Positions 19,453 through 29,864 are shown, counted from the stretch's first letter. The stretch: DNA of 64,000 nt from G963665925 sp050596425 (GCF_050596425.1 NZ_CP192292.1:3410001-3474000); one strand, 5' to 3'. Translations and numbers: made by a program. The notes: generated from the sequence alone by a model not told the origin.

Positions 19453-20304
19453 CTACTCCTCAAATGTTTTTAGATGCTTTTTCCAGTCACTAATAAGTTC
19501 TACATATTGTCGATTATAAACTTCACTATACGTTTCTACTGTGTCTTTTGAACTATACACTTTCAAAAAACTCTCCATTCCATACTTTTCGATTAAATAT
19601 GATACGAAAGAATAACTCAGTACATAAAACTCATTTCTAACCGATGTATAAGATGTATATATATCATAAACATCTGTTGAGTCATTTCCAACAAACTTCA
19701 TTACTTCATCATTATCAATGAAACTCAAGGCTCTTCTATGAATTTCTTGATTATCAAGAAGTCTCACCGTTCCCCTTCCAATCACATCATTGACATAACA
19801 AGCTAACCCTTCATTTAGACTTACTGATTGATATATAGGTGATATTATATGAGTTAGCTCATGAGCAATTTCTTCATATCCACGTTCTATAGATCTACGA
19901 CTAAGTTTTATTTTCGGTGATATATTAGTGGAGTAATTAGATCTTTGAGTCCCAGCACCGATTGCCCTAGAATGGTAATCATAAGTGAACTCGACCTCAA
20001 TTATTGTATCGAAGTCTCGACCATTAATTTGTCTCAACTCAGTATCCCAATCTTCACGATCAATCAATTTTTCTAACTCTTGAACATATTCATCTATCTC
20101 AAGAAGTAGTTCTTCAGGATTTTCAAATCTCATATTACTTATATTATGTCTTTCCCACTCTTGCTCGGAAATTCTCGCGTATTCTGATACATAATATCCA
20201 TTCTGACTAAGCACTACACTTGGTTTTACAAAATAATACATTGCAAAAGATATAACAGAAATCAGCACGAATACAATGCCAAACAACGTTTTTTTATTGT
20301 TCAT
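19453..20304 (-). CDS. Membrane-anchored zinc metallopeptidase (peptidase MA-like)
   Basis: 283 aa from the ATG at 20304, which has AAGGTGAG 5 nt upstream. One N-terminal transmembrane helix (about residues 7-26) puts the rest outside. HELTH (about 147-151) and NEGLACYV (about 163-170) supply the two His and third ligand Glu of a gluzincin, as in peptidase_MA-like proteins. The upstream SRRSIERGYEEIAHELTH fits the family. Known: zinc-dependent endopeptidase fold; substrate unknown. Single gene of its cassette. Confidence 0.85.
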   Translation of the reverse strand: MNNKKTLFGIVFVLISVISFAMYYFVKPSVVLSQNGYYVSEYARISEQEWERHNISNMRFENPEELLLEIDEYVQELEKLIDREDWDTELRQINGRDFDTIIEVEFTYDYHSRAIGAGTQRSNYSTNISPKIKLSRRSIERGYEEIAHELTHIISPIYQSVSLNEGLACYVNDVIGRGTVRLLDNQEIHRRALSFIDNDEVMKFVGNDSTDVYDIYTSYTSVRNEFYVLSYSFVSYLIEKYGMESFLKVYSSKDTVETYSEVYNRQYVELISDWKKHLKTFEE

Positions 20305-20432
20305 TCTACTCACCTTTTTACTCTAGTTAGTCAACAGCCGCACAAAATATTGCAACCAATGATAGCCATTTCCTCTGTATATAGTTATAAAATGATGTTA
20401 TAGAAATAGACAACTGCTTGTTAAATGCTGCA

Positions 20433-20558
20433 TAACGTTCCCACAATTCCCGAGCGTGCCCCTTCTATGGCTATTTCATATACACTATTGTAACATTCAA
20501 CCATTATAAAAGCCCCTATTTTTGATATAACAGGGGCATGTTGGGAATTGCTGTGTTA
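20433..20558 (-). other. attC site, class 3
   Basis: attC of the secreted-protein cassette (20608-21594). Confidence 0.92.
20505..20537 (-). terminator. Intrinsic-terminator-like hairpin inside attC
   Basis: Minus strand GCCCCT ... AGGGGC followed by TTTTATAATG. Confidence 0.65.
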
Positions 20559-20607
20559 TGTACTGTCAATACACGGTTTCATATTAATTACTTTTAATAT
20601 CTTTCAA

Positions 20608-21594
20608 CTATTCAGTTATAGTTACTATGTTACCATTTTCATCATATTGAAAAGAGATATTTTTGTATCCTCTAGATTCATTTAACAAATTAAGCAATTC
20701 TTTCATCATAGCAGTTTGTGTATTTACTTGATTAGCCAACTGTTCTATTATGCCTTCCACACTGTCATCGTATTCAATACTTGCAGTGAAATCACCCTCA
20801 TGCAAAACAGTTATATGATTGATCCCCTTTTGAAGACTGAATGTACCGAGATACTTCTCATAGTCATCTTGATCAGCGAGAGTATATCTTTTAACTTCTA
20901 CTATACCGTCTATATTAAGAATAAGCTTATCCTTGTTCATCAGGGTTTCGCCAGTATATAATACTGTGCCACCAAATTCCTCAAACTTGGAAGCGGTATT
21001 TCCTTCTTCGATTTGCACCTCAGTAAATGTTGCTACATCACCTAATTCAACTCCAGAGTAGAATAAAATTGCAATACCTCCATTATCAGGTGTTGTAAAT
21101 GAGAAATCTGGATTTTGTATACTATTACTTCCACCAATCAATGTTGTGATAGAATCATCATAAATTCTTATGCCGCCACCACGGACACCAACGAGTGTAG
21201 ACTTTGCCTTTACGTTATACACTGTATTAGGCTTTAATTGGAGTTCATCTGCTGTATAGGATGTCCCTGCACTTTTATTAGTAACGGTAATCCCAGTAGC
21301 ATTCACTTTATAATCAGCCTGATAAGATCTTTGATCCTTAATGTTATCTTTGTCAAACAAATTCTTTCTTCTAATATCAAATGTAATTTGCGAAGTTTGC
21401 TCACTTCCTCCAAATACAGTAATTTTCAAGTTGCTACCACCACAATCAGCGTTTATTGTAGTTGTGGGATTATCCTGATCCAAGTATACAGTTTTTACTT
21501 CGGCATAAGTTCCTTGGGGCAATACTAAACTGAATACTAATATAAAACTCAGTAATAATTGTGATGCTGTCTTTGCTATTTTTTTCGTGAACAT
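20608..21594 (-). CDS. Secreted protein with phage-tail-like carbohydrate-binding domain
   Basis: 328 aa from the ATG at 21594 (GGAGGAGAAT just upstream). Sec signal peptide of about 31 residues ending GTYA. Residues about 75-210 have the form seen in siphophage tail and other modular surface proteins: KNLFDKDNIKDQ, LKPNTVYNVKAKST, a GGSNSIQNPDFSFTTPDNGG stretch and VQIEEGNTASKFEEF. The C-terminal 70 residues form a coiled coil (IIEQLANQVNTQTAMMKELL) and a short beta tail. Inferred: exported, possibly trimeric, surface-binding protein. Enzymatic residues are not visible. Confidence 0.75.
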   Translation of the reverse strand: MFTKKIAKTASQLLLSFILVFSLVLPQGTYAEVKTVYLDQDNPTTTINADCGGSNLKITVFGGSEQTSQITFDIRRKNLFDKDNIKDQRSYQADYKVNATGITVTNKSAGTSYTADELQLKPNTVYNVKAKSTLVGVRGGGIRIYDDSITTLIGGSNSIQNPDFSFTTPDNGGIAILFYSGVELGDVATFTEVQIEEGNTASKFEEFGGTVLYTGETLMNKDKLILNIDGIVEVKRYTLADQDDYEKYLGTFSLQKGINHITVLHEGDFTASIEYDDSVEGIIEQLANQVNTQTAMMKELLNLLNESRGYKNISFQYDENGNIVTITE

Positions 21595-21775
21595 ATTCTC
21601 CTCCAAACATAAGATTGATTCATTTAATCAGCCCATTCTAACATATATCCTAGTCGATGAATAGCAGTACTAGTTTCGAATCTAGAATTACAACATGTCG
21701 CAACTTAACGAAAGAAGTATTTCTGTTTTAAATCAAAATTGATTGTAATAACGATATCAGTGTATTTATTGTACA

Positions 21776-21902
21776 TAACGTTCCCACGGTTCACGCTCGT
21801 TCGCCCAACTATTTCACTGCATTTAGTGTCGTATAAACATTTCACTGCACAACATTCCAAACTACGTAACCAGAAGGCGAATGGCGGGACACCGCTGTGT
21901 TA
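21776..21902 (-). other. attC site, class 1
   Basis: attC of the 21914-22675 cassette. Confidence 0.92.
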
Positions 21903-21913
21903 TATGATGTTTT

Positions 21914-22675
21914 TCAAGGTTTATACCAAAATTGATTTTCATGCTTATCAATAATCTTTTTGTGTGCATCTCTTAGCAATTCAATTTCAGCATTACACTT
22001 ATACATAATTGCACCCATATTTTTAATTGGGTTACTGTTAGGTACTTTTACTTTCAAATTAATTGTTTTCCACATTTTCATAGCTGTACTAGTTCGTATT
22101 TTATTCAATATTATGAGTAAATCTGGATCAATATCAGGATATCGTTCAATAATATCTATTCTCTTAGAAATAGCTTCTACTAAATCACCAACATATTCCT
22201 GAAGTGTATACGTAATTATTTTGATTTCTCCATTCTCATTTTCAATTCTCTTTATTTGCTTACTAAGTTCCTCCGTAAAATCAATTTTTGCTTCGAGATT
22301 CTCGAAATACTTTAACTCATTGTTCCTTGAATCAAAGTTATTCACTGATTCTTTGTCAATTGCTTTTAATATTTTGTCCCAAGTAGATAAAATGTCAGTA
22401 ATATATACAGAGATAATCCTATAAGATTTAATTTCCTTAATCGCACTTGGAATATAAACACTAACTAAATAAAAAATATAACTACACAAATACGCAAAAC
22501 CTAAATTCGATATATAGCTAAATAATCTATCAGCACCATAAAATAACTCAGGCCAATCATAAGAAACCTGATAAGACACTGAAATTATTATTGCGGTTAA
22601 ACCAGTAATGAATAACCACTTGTTAACATTGTTCGATTTGATGTGAGACCCAATAAAATTGTTAAACTTTCTCAT
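21914..22675 (-). CDS. Two-TM membrane protein with helical cytoplasmic domain
   Basis: 253 aa from the ATG at 22675, with AAGGAG 9 nt upstream; longer starts overlap the attC end. Two transmembrane segments (about residues 21-38 and 54-75) precede about 175 mostly helical, charged residues (ELKYFENLEAKIDFTEELSK, YVGDLVEAISKRIDIIERY). No motif recognised. The stop lies 11 bases from the attC. Confidence 0.7.
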   Translation of the reverse strand: MRKFNNFIGSHIKSNNVNKWLFITGLTAIIISVSYQVSYDWPELFYGADRLFSYISNLGFAYLCSYIFYLVSVYIPSAIKEIKSYRIISVYITDILSTWDKILKAIDKESVNNFDSRNNELKYFENLEAKIDFTEELSKQIKRIENENGEIKIITYTLQEYVGDLVEAISKRIDIIERYPDIDPDLLIILNKIRTSTAMKMWKTINLKVKVPNSNPIKNMGAIMYKCNAEIELLRDAHKKIIDKHENQFWYKP

Positions 22676-22703
22676 TAACATATTCTCCTTGAAAAATTTC
22701 ATA

Positions 22704-22828
22704 TAACGTTCCCACGGTTCACGCTGTTCGCCTTCTATTGCAACGCTTTCAGCTATTTCAAATCCACAAACTGCTCAACATCACAAACTCAGTCACCACA
22801 AGGCGAATGGCGGGACACCGCTGTGTTA
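22704..22828 (-). other. attC site, class 1
   Basis: Attached to family B copy 2, which normally carries class 2 sites. Confidence 0.92.
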
Positions 22829-23660
22829 GATGGCGTTGCCTGAATGATGTATTAAAGTATAGTAAACCAACAGACTCATTTAATGAGATGTCGAATTACA
22901 TTCAGATTCCCCGCACGTATATGTCTTGGACACTTCTCAGCGGAGTATTACCACTTCCTATTTACTGCGATGCGCCAAGTATAAAATACTTTCATTCAAA
23001 GAAGCCAACCCCCATAGTAAATATGGAGCTGTGTACTCTGATCACAGCTAATTGGCACTGTAAAATTCAAAACTAACTTCAGCCGTTCTAATTTGAATTT
23101 CAAATCCAACACTCACAACCAGGCTTGTTCAAACTGAATTCAGCGCTGCTTTTGAGTGTTCTCTACGATGACCAGTGCTTGCTCATTTTCGTATAAGGCG
23201 ATTTTCGGTCTCAAGTTGCATATTGAAAACTAGTCATTTAGTGAAAGGTATAAGGCCTAAAACTTAATAGTATAATGTCATAACTAGCCAAAACTCTTAC
23301 ATACAAATAGCAAAGTTCAGACGGAGGCCGAAGTCAAAAGGAATCCTAATTTAGAGACCTCACAGCCCCAGATGCAATTTGAAGGACGAAAACCGTGGAG
23401 CCTTCAGTCTATATTAATGAGTACGATGAACTCATATACCAACTTAGTTCATTGCAAGCACTTACTTATTAAGTGAAATGCAGTCAGATAAACATTACCC
23501 TCTCAACGTATTCAAAGCGCTGATTTTAGTTTGAAAGAACAAGCCACTAATGCAAAACTCAATAGCCCCTCCCCATTCGAAGGCGTTAATGTACAGCCTA
23601 TAACAACATTAGTGTGCCGATTAAACTAACTGCTTAAACTTGAACGTGAATAATGCCAAC
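22829..23660 (-). mobile_element. Family B repeated cassette, copy 2
   Basis: Closest to copies at 31714 and 23787. The MQLE frame is cut to 12 codons here (MQLETENRLIRK). Confidence 0.7.
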
Positions 23661-23786
23661 TAACGTTCCCATGGTTCAAGATCGTTCCCCACTTTATATA
23701 TACTCTTCTATATTTTAACATAAGAGACTAAATAAAAATTCCCCAATTCGTATAATTCGAGGGGAATGTCTGGAACCACTGTGTTA
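23661..23786 (-). other. attC site, class 2
   Basis: attC of family B copy 3; one base of the terminator stem is changed (ATTCGAGG). Confidence 0.92.
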
Positions 23787-24619
23787 GATGGCGTTGCCTA
23801 AATGATGTATTGAAGTATAGTAAACCATCAGACTCATTTAATGAAATGTCGAATTACATTCAGATTCCCAGCACATATATGTCTTGAACACTTCTCAGCG
23901 GAATATTACCACTTCCTATTTAATGCAATTCGCCAAGTCTAAAATGCTTTCATTCAAGGAAACCAACCCCCATAGTAAATATGGAGCTGTGTACTCGGAT
24001 CACAAATAATTGGCACTGTAAGATTCAAAACTAACTCTAGCCGTACCAATTTATAGGCATTATCTCTACCTTCACAATCAGGCTTGTTCAAACTGAATTC
24101 AGCGCTGCTTTTGAGTGTTCTCTCAGACGACCTGTGCTTGCTTCTTTCCTACTTAGGCGATTTTCGTTTTCAAGTAGCATATAGAAAGCTAGTCATTTAG
24201 TGACAGATATAAGGCCTATACATAGATGACATAATTGCGTTACCAGCCTAAACTCCTAAAAGCAAACAGCAATTTCAAAAATAGGCCGAAGTCAAAAAAC
24301 TAACCTAATTTAGTGACCTCACAGCCTCAGATGAAACTTGAATGACGAAAACCTTGGAGCCTTCATTCTATATTAATGAATACGATGAACTAGTATGCCA
24401 ACTTATTTCGTTGCAAGCACCCACTTATTAAGTGAAATACAGTCAAATAGACATTACTCCCTCAACGTATTTAAAGCGCTGATTTTAGTTTAAAAGAACA
24501 AGCCACTAATGCAAAATTCATTAGCCCCTCTCCATTTGGAGGCGTCAATGCACAGTCCATACCAGCATTAGCGTGCCAATTAAACTAACTGCTTAAACTT
24601 GAACGTGGATAATGCCAAC
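23787..24619 (-). mobile_element. Family B repeated cassette, copy 3
   Basis: The most diverged B copy. The frame continues to 30 codons (MLLENENRLSRKEASTGRL...). Confidence 0.7.
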
Positions 24620-24747
24620 TAACGTTCCCACGGTTCACGCTCGTGCGCTCGAATCTTAACAATATTTGCGGATGTCGGGAATATTCTAATAGCCCAGTTC
24701 AAAGTTAAACTCTATTCACTCGGCGCATGGCGGGTACCGCTGTGTTA
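24620..24747 (-). other. attC site, class 5
   Basis: attC of family D copy 1. Confidence 0.92.
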
Positions 24748-25000
24748 TGTATTGTTCAAGGCCAGATTATCATTCTCACACTAGCTGATTTTGCTCACCA
24801 ATAAAACACACTAACGTCTTTGATTTTTTTATTTCACTTTTCAAAACTGTGTTATACATGTTGACCACAATTCTAAACAAAGTCATTTTCCAATTAAAAT
24901 ATTCTATTAAGAACACTCGACATAGCTCTCCATGCTCTAATTCTATGTTCACAACTAGCTTTATAAACTTCTATGCTGAGACTTGGTCTTGAATTTTACA
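24748..25000 (-). mobile_element. Family D repeated cassette, copy 1
   Basis: 253 bp. Minus strand frame 24776-24886 encodes 36 aa (MTLFRIVVNMYNTVLKSEIK... ending GEQNQLV). A 9-codon frame (MSSVLNRIF in other copies) with GGAG upstream precedes it. Confidence 0.72.
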
Positions 25001-25128
25001 TAACGTTCCCACGGTTCACGGTCGTTCGCCCTCTCATTGCAACGCATTCAATGTCGAATAAACATTTCACCGCGGAACACTCTGAAAATACGTATTCTCT
25101 AGGCGAATGGCGGGACACCGCTGTGTTA
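25001..25128 (-). other. attC site, class 1
   Basis: attC of the 25262-26044 cassette. Confidence 0.92.
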
Positions 25129-25261
25129 TATACAGTCAAATTGCGATTCACATTTAAGTATCCATGTAATCGTTCTAATAGTGAAAAACTTCTGATCTGA
25201 TTATTGATATTGCTCGAGCTTTGCATATTGCAGGATGATGGTTATTTAGTTAAAACATGAG

Positions 25262-26044
25262 CTAAATTTCTTCAATGCTAGCTTGATACTCTGTATAGCA
25301 AGAGACTTTATACACAGTCTCAAAATACATCCAAAGTATTGAAAATATAAAGCTTAGTGCTAACATCATCAATACATTGCTATAGCGAAAATCATAATAT
25401 ATAACTAGTGCCTTTTGTAGGCCAGGCCAAACTATAGCGATTGTTTCAATAGTCGATAATGGTAACAAGTCTTTCCAATGATATTTCGTCGATTTAAAAG
25501 CTTCCCTAAGAGAATAATTTCCTTCTCCATTCTTTAATATTGCCATTTGCTTATGTAAACCTAATCTGTTAATAAGGAACAATGCTAAACCAATATTGAG
25601 CAACAGAGCCAGTGCAAACTCGTATCTGATTATTCCACTTAACTTGTAAACCCTAATCAGTCCATGAAATTCAAATTGGATAAATAGCTTTAAGGCTACA
25701 AGTAATATTGCATATTTGATTGTCACTATAATTCCATCAAACCACTTTCCTGTCATCATGTTTTTAGCTTTAAAAATACTAACTGATCTACCTAGCAGAT
25801 TTTCCTGCATATATTTGATATATGCAAAGCCAAATAACAAAGCGACTATAACTGTAACCCACGACATTATTAACTGAATTGCTTCAACTTCATACCAATT
25901 TTTATATCCAATCAATATTGGTGCAATACTTATCAATCCTCCAACGCCGATTATTAACGGATATAATAAGAGCGTTAAAAACGTCTTTGGTTGATATTTA
26001 ACTAGTAGAAGTACCGATTTTATACGTTTGAATATTTTTCTCAT
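25262..26044 (-). CDS. Polytopic membrane protein
   Basis: 260 aa with about six hydrophobic segments (TFLTLLLYPLIIGVGGLISI, VTVIVALLFGFAYI, YAILLVALKLFIQF, EFALALLLNIGLALFLI, IETIAIVWPGLQ, VLMMLALSFIFSILWMY). Basic N terminus. General shape resembles the GPDPase membrane domain or DUF975-type proteins, as does the gene at 28539, but no diagnostic motif is seen. The ribosome site is weak (GAGAGTGGG). Confidence 0.68.
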   Translation of the reverse strand: MRKIFKRIKSVLLLVKYQPKTFLTLLLYPLIIGVGGLISIAPILIGYKNWYEVEAIQLIMSWVTVIVALLFGFAYIKYMQENLLGRSVSIFKAKNMMTGKWFDGIIVTIKYAILLVALKLFIQFEFHGLIRVYKLSGIIRYEFALALLLNIGLALFLINRLGLHKQMAILKNGEGNYSLREAFKSTKYHWKDLLPLSTIETIAIVWPGLQKALVIYYDFRYSNVLMMLALSFIFSILWMYFETVYKVSCYTEYQASIEEI

Positions 26045-26159
26045 TGCCCACTCTCATTCTCAACTTTTTCTATATTGTCCTTACTTATAAATGATTTTAT
26101 TATTAATTACATCTCATTCTAGATTTGTTTCAGCAATAAACTAGCAATTTTATTGTATA

Positions 26160-26287
26160 TAACGTTCCCACGGTTCACGCTCGTTCGACCCACTATTTCT
26201 AACGACTTCAGCTATGTCATAACAACAAACTTGGTAATAGCATTAACTTCGTCACCACCAGGCGAATGGCGGGACACCGCTGTGTTA
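26160..26287 (-). other. attC site, class 1
   Basis: attC of the 26337-26660 cassette. Confidence 0.92.
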
Positions 26288-26336
26288 GATGAAGTTTTCT
26301 TCGTTGTTTAAGTACTACAATTTGCACAGTAATACA

Positions 26337-26660
26337 CTATGGCATTAGCACTATAAATAACAGTGTGTTTCCAATAAACATAATTGCCAAGAATATTAAT
26401 GTGGATGGCAAGGACTTTTTAGGTTCTAGCATTTTTCGCTCTGCAATTATGTCTTCACTATTCCTAAACTTAACTCCCGTTTTACTAAATCTCATAGTAT
26501 ATGTAGATGTATCCACTTTGAATACAGTAAATAACAATATTCCTAGATACAGAACACCCCAAACAAAGAAAAAAGACTCAACATGTCGAAACATTCCAAA
26601 GTTAAATGTAATAGCCTCAATAATAATTCCTATTAGCAAATATATAGCTATTCTTCCCAT
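26337..26660 (-). CDS. Small three-TM membrane protein
   Basis: 107 aa. Hydrophobic segments at about residues 4-20, 30-47 and 86-105; a polar loop (STYTMRFSKTGVKFRNSEDI) lies between the second and third. AGGAGGCAGAG precedes the ATG. Unrecognised. Confidence 0.68.
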   Translation of the reverse strand: MGRIAIYLLIGIIIEAITFNFGMFRHVESFFFVWGVLYLGILLFTVFKVDTSTYTMRFSKTGVKFRNSEDIIAERKMLEPKKSLPSTLIFLAIMFIGNTLLFIVLMP

Positions 26661-26696
26661 ACTCTGCCTCCTTTAAGCCAAGAAGAGAATTTCAAC

Positions 26697-26824
26697 TAAC
26701 GTTCCCACGGTTCACGCTCGTTCGCCCAGATATTTCAACACTTTCAGCTTCGTCATAATCATCCACTTCGAAACATTCCTGAACTTCGTCAACACAAGGC
26801 GAATGGCGGGACACCGCTGTGTTA
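26697..26824 (-). other. attC site, class 1
   Basis: attC of the 26843-27430 cassette. Confidence 0.92.
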
Positions 26825-26842
26825 TAAGATGGTTTTGACGAC

Positions 26843-27430
26843 TTATAAATCCTTGAGCATCTCTGGAAAAAGTCTCATTATGTTATGAATAATATCATCT
26901 TCCAAAACTTTATCAGCATTAGAATTAATTTGTAATCCTATCCCGTCTTCTGTTTCGAACCTATGAATACAATACTTGTAGTTTTTATAATCGTCACCTT
27001 TTCCTAAGATAATACATGTAAAGAACTCCTCTATCTTAAATGCTTCAAATATTTCCTCGTTATTAATTGGTTCAAACCAAATACTATTCTTAACCTCTTC
27101 ATTGTGTGGTTTTATACTTTTTGGCCATTCCTCATTTATGAATTTAGTTCTTACATCAATAAATGCTTTTGTTATCTCAATTCTTTCATAATCGTATTCG
27201 ATAAAACCTTTTACCTCTTCATACATTTTTCGAATACTCTCATCCATAACTTCATTATCTAGATTCTCTATATCAATTACTCGCCATTTACACCCAAATA
27301 GCATACTGTCATCTGGACCTTTTATAACTTCTAAAATTTCAAGAATATTTTCGAAACTCAATTTATTTCCTACTTCTGTTATATAGTAAGTCTTATTATC
27401 TCGACTTATTTTCAAACTGCTTTCTTTCAT
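26843..27430 (-). CDS. Hypothetical soluble acidic protein
   Basis: 195 aa, no signal or membrane segment. Alpha/beta with many Glu and Ile, for example FIEYDYERIEITKAFIDVRT and IEEFFTCIILGKGDD. No recognised domain; the size and acidity recall immunity or adaptor proteins, which is only an impression. GAGGAG lies 8 nt before the ATG. The attC to its right, at the start of this cassette, is the mutated one at 27493. Confidence 0.68.
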   Translation of the reverse strand: MKESSLKISRDNKTYYITEVGNKLSFENILEILEVIKGPDDSMLFGCKWRVIDIENLDNEVMDESIRKMYEEVKGFIEYDYERIEITKAFIDVRTKFINEEWPKSIKPHNEEVKNSIWFEPINNEEIFEAFKIEEFFTCIILGKGDDYKNYKYCIHRFETEDGIGLQINSNADKVLEDDIIHNIMRLFPEMLKDL

Positions 27431-27492
27431 ATTGCAAGCTCCTCAACATTAGTGAAACTACTCACATAAATAAACTAGTCAAAACTTTCTTA

Positions 27493-27621
27493 TAATGTTC
27501 CCACGGTTCACGGTCGTGCGCTCGAATCTTCACAACATTTGCGGATGTCGAGAATATTCTAAAACACCTGTTCAAAGCTAATCTTCTATTCACTCGGCGC
27601 ATGGCGGGTACCGCTGTGTTA
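27493..27621 (-). other. attC site, class 5, with altered crossover base
   Basis: Starts TAATG instead of TAACG, so on the minus strand the R' box reads ATT instead of GTT. It belongs to family D copy 2. Known: the G of GTTRRRY flanks the crossover point and is almost invariant. Confidence 0.88.
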
Positions 27622-27874
27622 TGTATTGTTCAAGGCCAGATTATCATTCTCACGCTAACTGATTTTGCTCACCAGTAAAACACACTAATATCTTTGATTT
27701 TTCAATTCTACTTTTCATAACAGTGATATGCATGTTTACCACAATACTAAATAAAGTCATTTTCCAATTAACATATTCTATTAAGAAAACTCGACATAGC
27801 TCTCCATGCTCTAATTCTATGTTCACAACTACCTTAATAAACTTCTATGCTGAGACTTGGTCTTGAATTTTACA
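27622..27874 (-). mobile_element. Family D repeated cassette, copy 2
   Basis: 36-aa frame intact at 27650-27760 (MTLFSIVVNMHITVMKS...). Confidence 0.72.
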
Positions 27875-28001
27875 TAACGTTCCCACGGTTCACGGTCGTT
27901 CGCCCACTTGTTGCAACGCGACCAATGTCGTATAAACATTTCTCTGCGGAACATTCCAAACTCTGTCACCAACGGGCGAATGGCGGGACACCGCTGTGTT
28001 A
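27875..28001 (-). other. attC site, class 1
   Basis: The TAA at 27999-28001 within this site is the stop codon of the gene 27999-28388. Confidence 0.93.
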
Positions 28002-28388
28002 TATGACGAAAAGAAGGCCGCTTATATCATAAAGTAACTTATAAACATATACTGCGATTGCAATAACGAGTAGTAAATCTATCCAGATAGCAAACCAAAT
28101 TTTTAATCCCAATAATTTTACACTTATATGCATGCTAACTATAAGTTCAAGTACAGCTATAATAATCAGCCAAACTATACTTCTGTTAAAAGGTACGACT
28201 GTCAAGTACAATACAAGTCTACCAAATGCAATTACTAGCCAACCAACCAACGTCTTTAACCTAACTAAATTACAAACTAACTTTTCTCTATGTGCCAACC
28301 AATTGATACTACTAAAAGATTTGTTGGTGATCATTCTTAGAATCTGGCCAAAAGCTATTATGACTATTGCCATCATTCTTAGTTCCAT
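27999..28388 (-). CDS. Small membrane protein ending inside its attC
   Basis: 129 aa with about four hydrophobic segments (MMAIVIIAFGQILRMI, VGWLVIAFGRLVLYL, SIVWLIIIAVLELIV, IWIDLLLVIAIAVYVY). A basic loop follows the first. Unrecognised. ATG at 28388 has AAGGCGGT upstream. The stop codon is the TAA of the attC R'' box. Confidence 0.68.
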   Translation of the reverse strand: MELRMMAIVIIAFGQILRMITNKSFSSINWLAHREKLVCNLVRLKTLVGWLVIAFGRLVLYLTVVPFNRSIVWLIIIAVLELIVSMHISVKLLGLKIWFAIWIDLLLVIAIAVYVYKLLYDISGLLFVI

Positions 28389-28414
28389 TCTAATACCGCC
28401 TTGTTTTTGTTATA

Positions 28415-28541
28415 TAACGTTCCCACGGTTCACGCTCGTTCGCCTCTTATTACAACGCCTTCGTCTATTTAACGACCATTTACAGCGGAACATTTTTAAA
28501 GTAAGTATCCACCAAGCGAATGGCGGGACACCGCTGTGTTA
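28415..28541 (-). other. attC site, class 1
   Basis: Supplies the stop codon (28539-28541) of the gene to its right. Confidence 0.93.
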
Positions 28542-29345
28542 AGTGACGTTTTTTACGATTTGAGTTCTCTCACTCGACTCTGATAACTCATAATAAGTCC
28601 TTACTAATAATGACACTTGAAAAGGATGATATAGTACTCCTATAACTAATAAAATCTTTTCAAGAATAAACTTAACTGAATCATTTACAAATAAAACGTC
28701 TCCATATTGGGTGTTTAAGAATGTCGGCAGCAATAGTATCCAGTAAATTGCTAATATCACAACAACTTCTTTAAAGTTTCTATTAACCAACGTACTACTT
28801 GCTTTTAAGTATTTCTTATTGTCTGGTTCAACAATTCTTATAAACGGTCCAAATGCATATTTCGTACCAAAAAAGATGATGGCAACAACTCCAATAATAA
28901 GGAAGGTTACTCTCATAAATAATGAGAATCTTGGCATCATTCCAGATATCAACAGAATGAAAGGAATAAAAAGTATAAGAAAGATTTTTAATGAAGCTCT
29001 CAAAAACTTCCAGACTGACTCCTCGGCTCTTTTATAACTTGAAGAAATTGATATTTCATCATTTTTTATTGCGTCAATCACAGAAATTTGCATAGCAACC
29101 CAGAGCTTTGTACTATAATAAATAACCACCAACATGATGATAAATGATAATGAAGTTACTAAACCACTAACTGGAGTCAATTGAGGTGCTCTTGAGTTGC
29201 TAATATTCATTATAAAACTGAATACTTGACTGATAATCGCACTAATTACGCTTAATCCAAGCAATGTTTTTTTATTGTTTTTGTAGATATCTACTGCATC
29301 AGTTACTACATTTGAGATGCTAAAACTAAATGTACTACTTTCCAT
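28539..29345 (-). CDS. Polytopic membrane protein (GPDPase membrane-domain/DUF975-like)
   Basis: 268 aa. Opening SFSISNVVTDAVDIYKNNKK is a common start of bacterial six-TM proteins in which a soluble helix (here VVTDAVDIYKNN) precedes the first membrane segment. Six hydrophobic segments follow, with TKYAFGPFIRIVEPDNKKYL between the fourth and fifth, a pattern seen in GPDPase_memb/DUF975 proteins. No catalytic residues expected. AAGGAG before the ATG. The stop codon is provided by the attC. Confidence 0.72.
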   Translation of the reverse strand: MESSTFSFSISNVVTDAVDIYKNNKKTLLGLSVISAIISQVFSFIMNISNSRAPQLTPVSGLVTSLSFIIMLVVIYYSTKLWVAMQISVIDAIKNDEISISSSYKRAEESVWKFLRASLKIFLILFIPFILLISGMMPRFSLFMRVTFLIIGVVAIIFFGTKYAFGPFIRIVEPDNKKYLKASSTLVNRNFKEVVVILAIYWILLLPTFLNTQYGDVLFVNDSVKFILEKILLVIGVLYHPFQVSLLVRTYYELSESSERTQIVKNVT

Positions 29346-29388
29346 TGATTTCTCCTTACTTAACCCTATACTAGTAAAAAATGTTACT

Positions 29389-29517
29389 TAACGTTCCCAC
29401 GGTTCACGCTCGTTCGCCACAGCTATTGCAATACTTTCAGTTTAGTCACCAACATTCACTGTGGAACATTCTTAAACTTCGTATCCATCAGGCGAATGGC
29501 GGGACACCGATGTGTTA
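29389..29517 (-). other. attC site, class 1
   Basis: attC of the 29541-29864 cassette; right arm has GACACCGATG instead of GACACCGCTG. Confidence 0.92.
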
Positions 29518-29540
29518 TATGATTGCTATTGCGTTGTATG

Positions 29541-29864
29541 TTAACCAAAGTATACTAGAAGTTTTCTAAGCAGTACCAATACAAATGCAATCAAAAACCA
29601 TTTCTTCTGACTTTTGCTTGAAAACTTATACTCATCATAGATGTGCTGAAACATTCTCCTAAAGAAATCCAACAATGCAACTAATGGTATGAATGAAATT
29701 GCGATAACCAAGGTCATTGGAATAAGTTTCATATAGTACACAATATCTCTGACTGGAAGCCCACTACTTGGAATCCAACCGACTTCAATGGCTAATATGA
29801 GCATTGCACTAAACAGGATTCCAAATTTGTAGTAAGTAATTAGTACTTTCATTAATTTGCTCAT
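29541..29864 (-). CDS. Small three-TM membrane protein
   Basis: 107 aa. Segments at about residues 10-27, 44-66 and 88-104; a basic loop (FSSKSQKKW) precedes the last. GAGG sits 4-5 nt before the ATG. Unrecognised. Confidence 0.66.
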   Translation of the reverse strand: MSKLMKVLITYYKFGILFSAMLILAIEVGWIPSSGLPVRDIVYYMKLIPMTLVIAISFIPLVALLDFFRRMFQHIYDEYKFSSKSQKKWFLIAFVLVLLRKLLVYFG

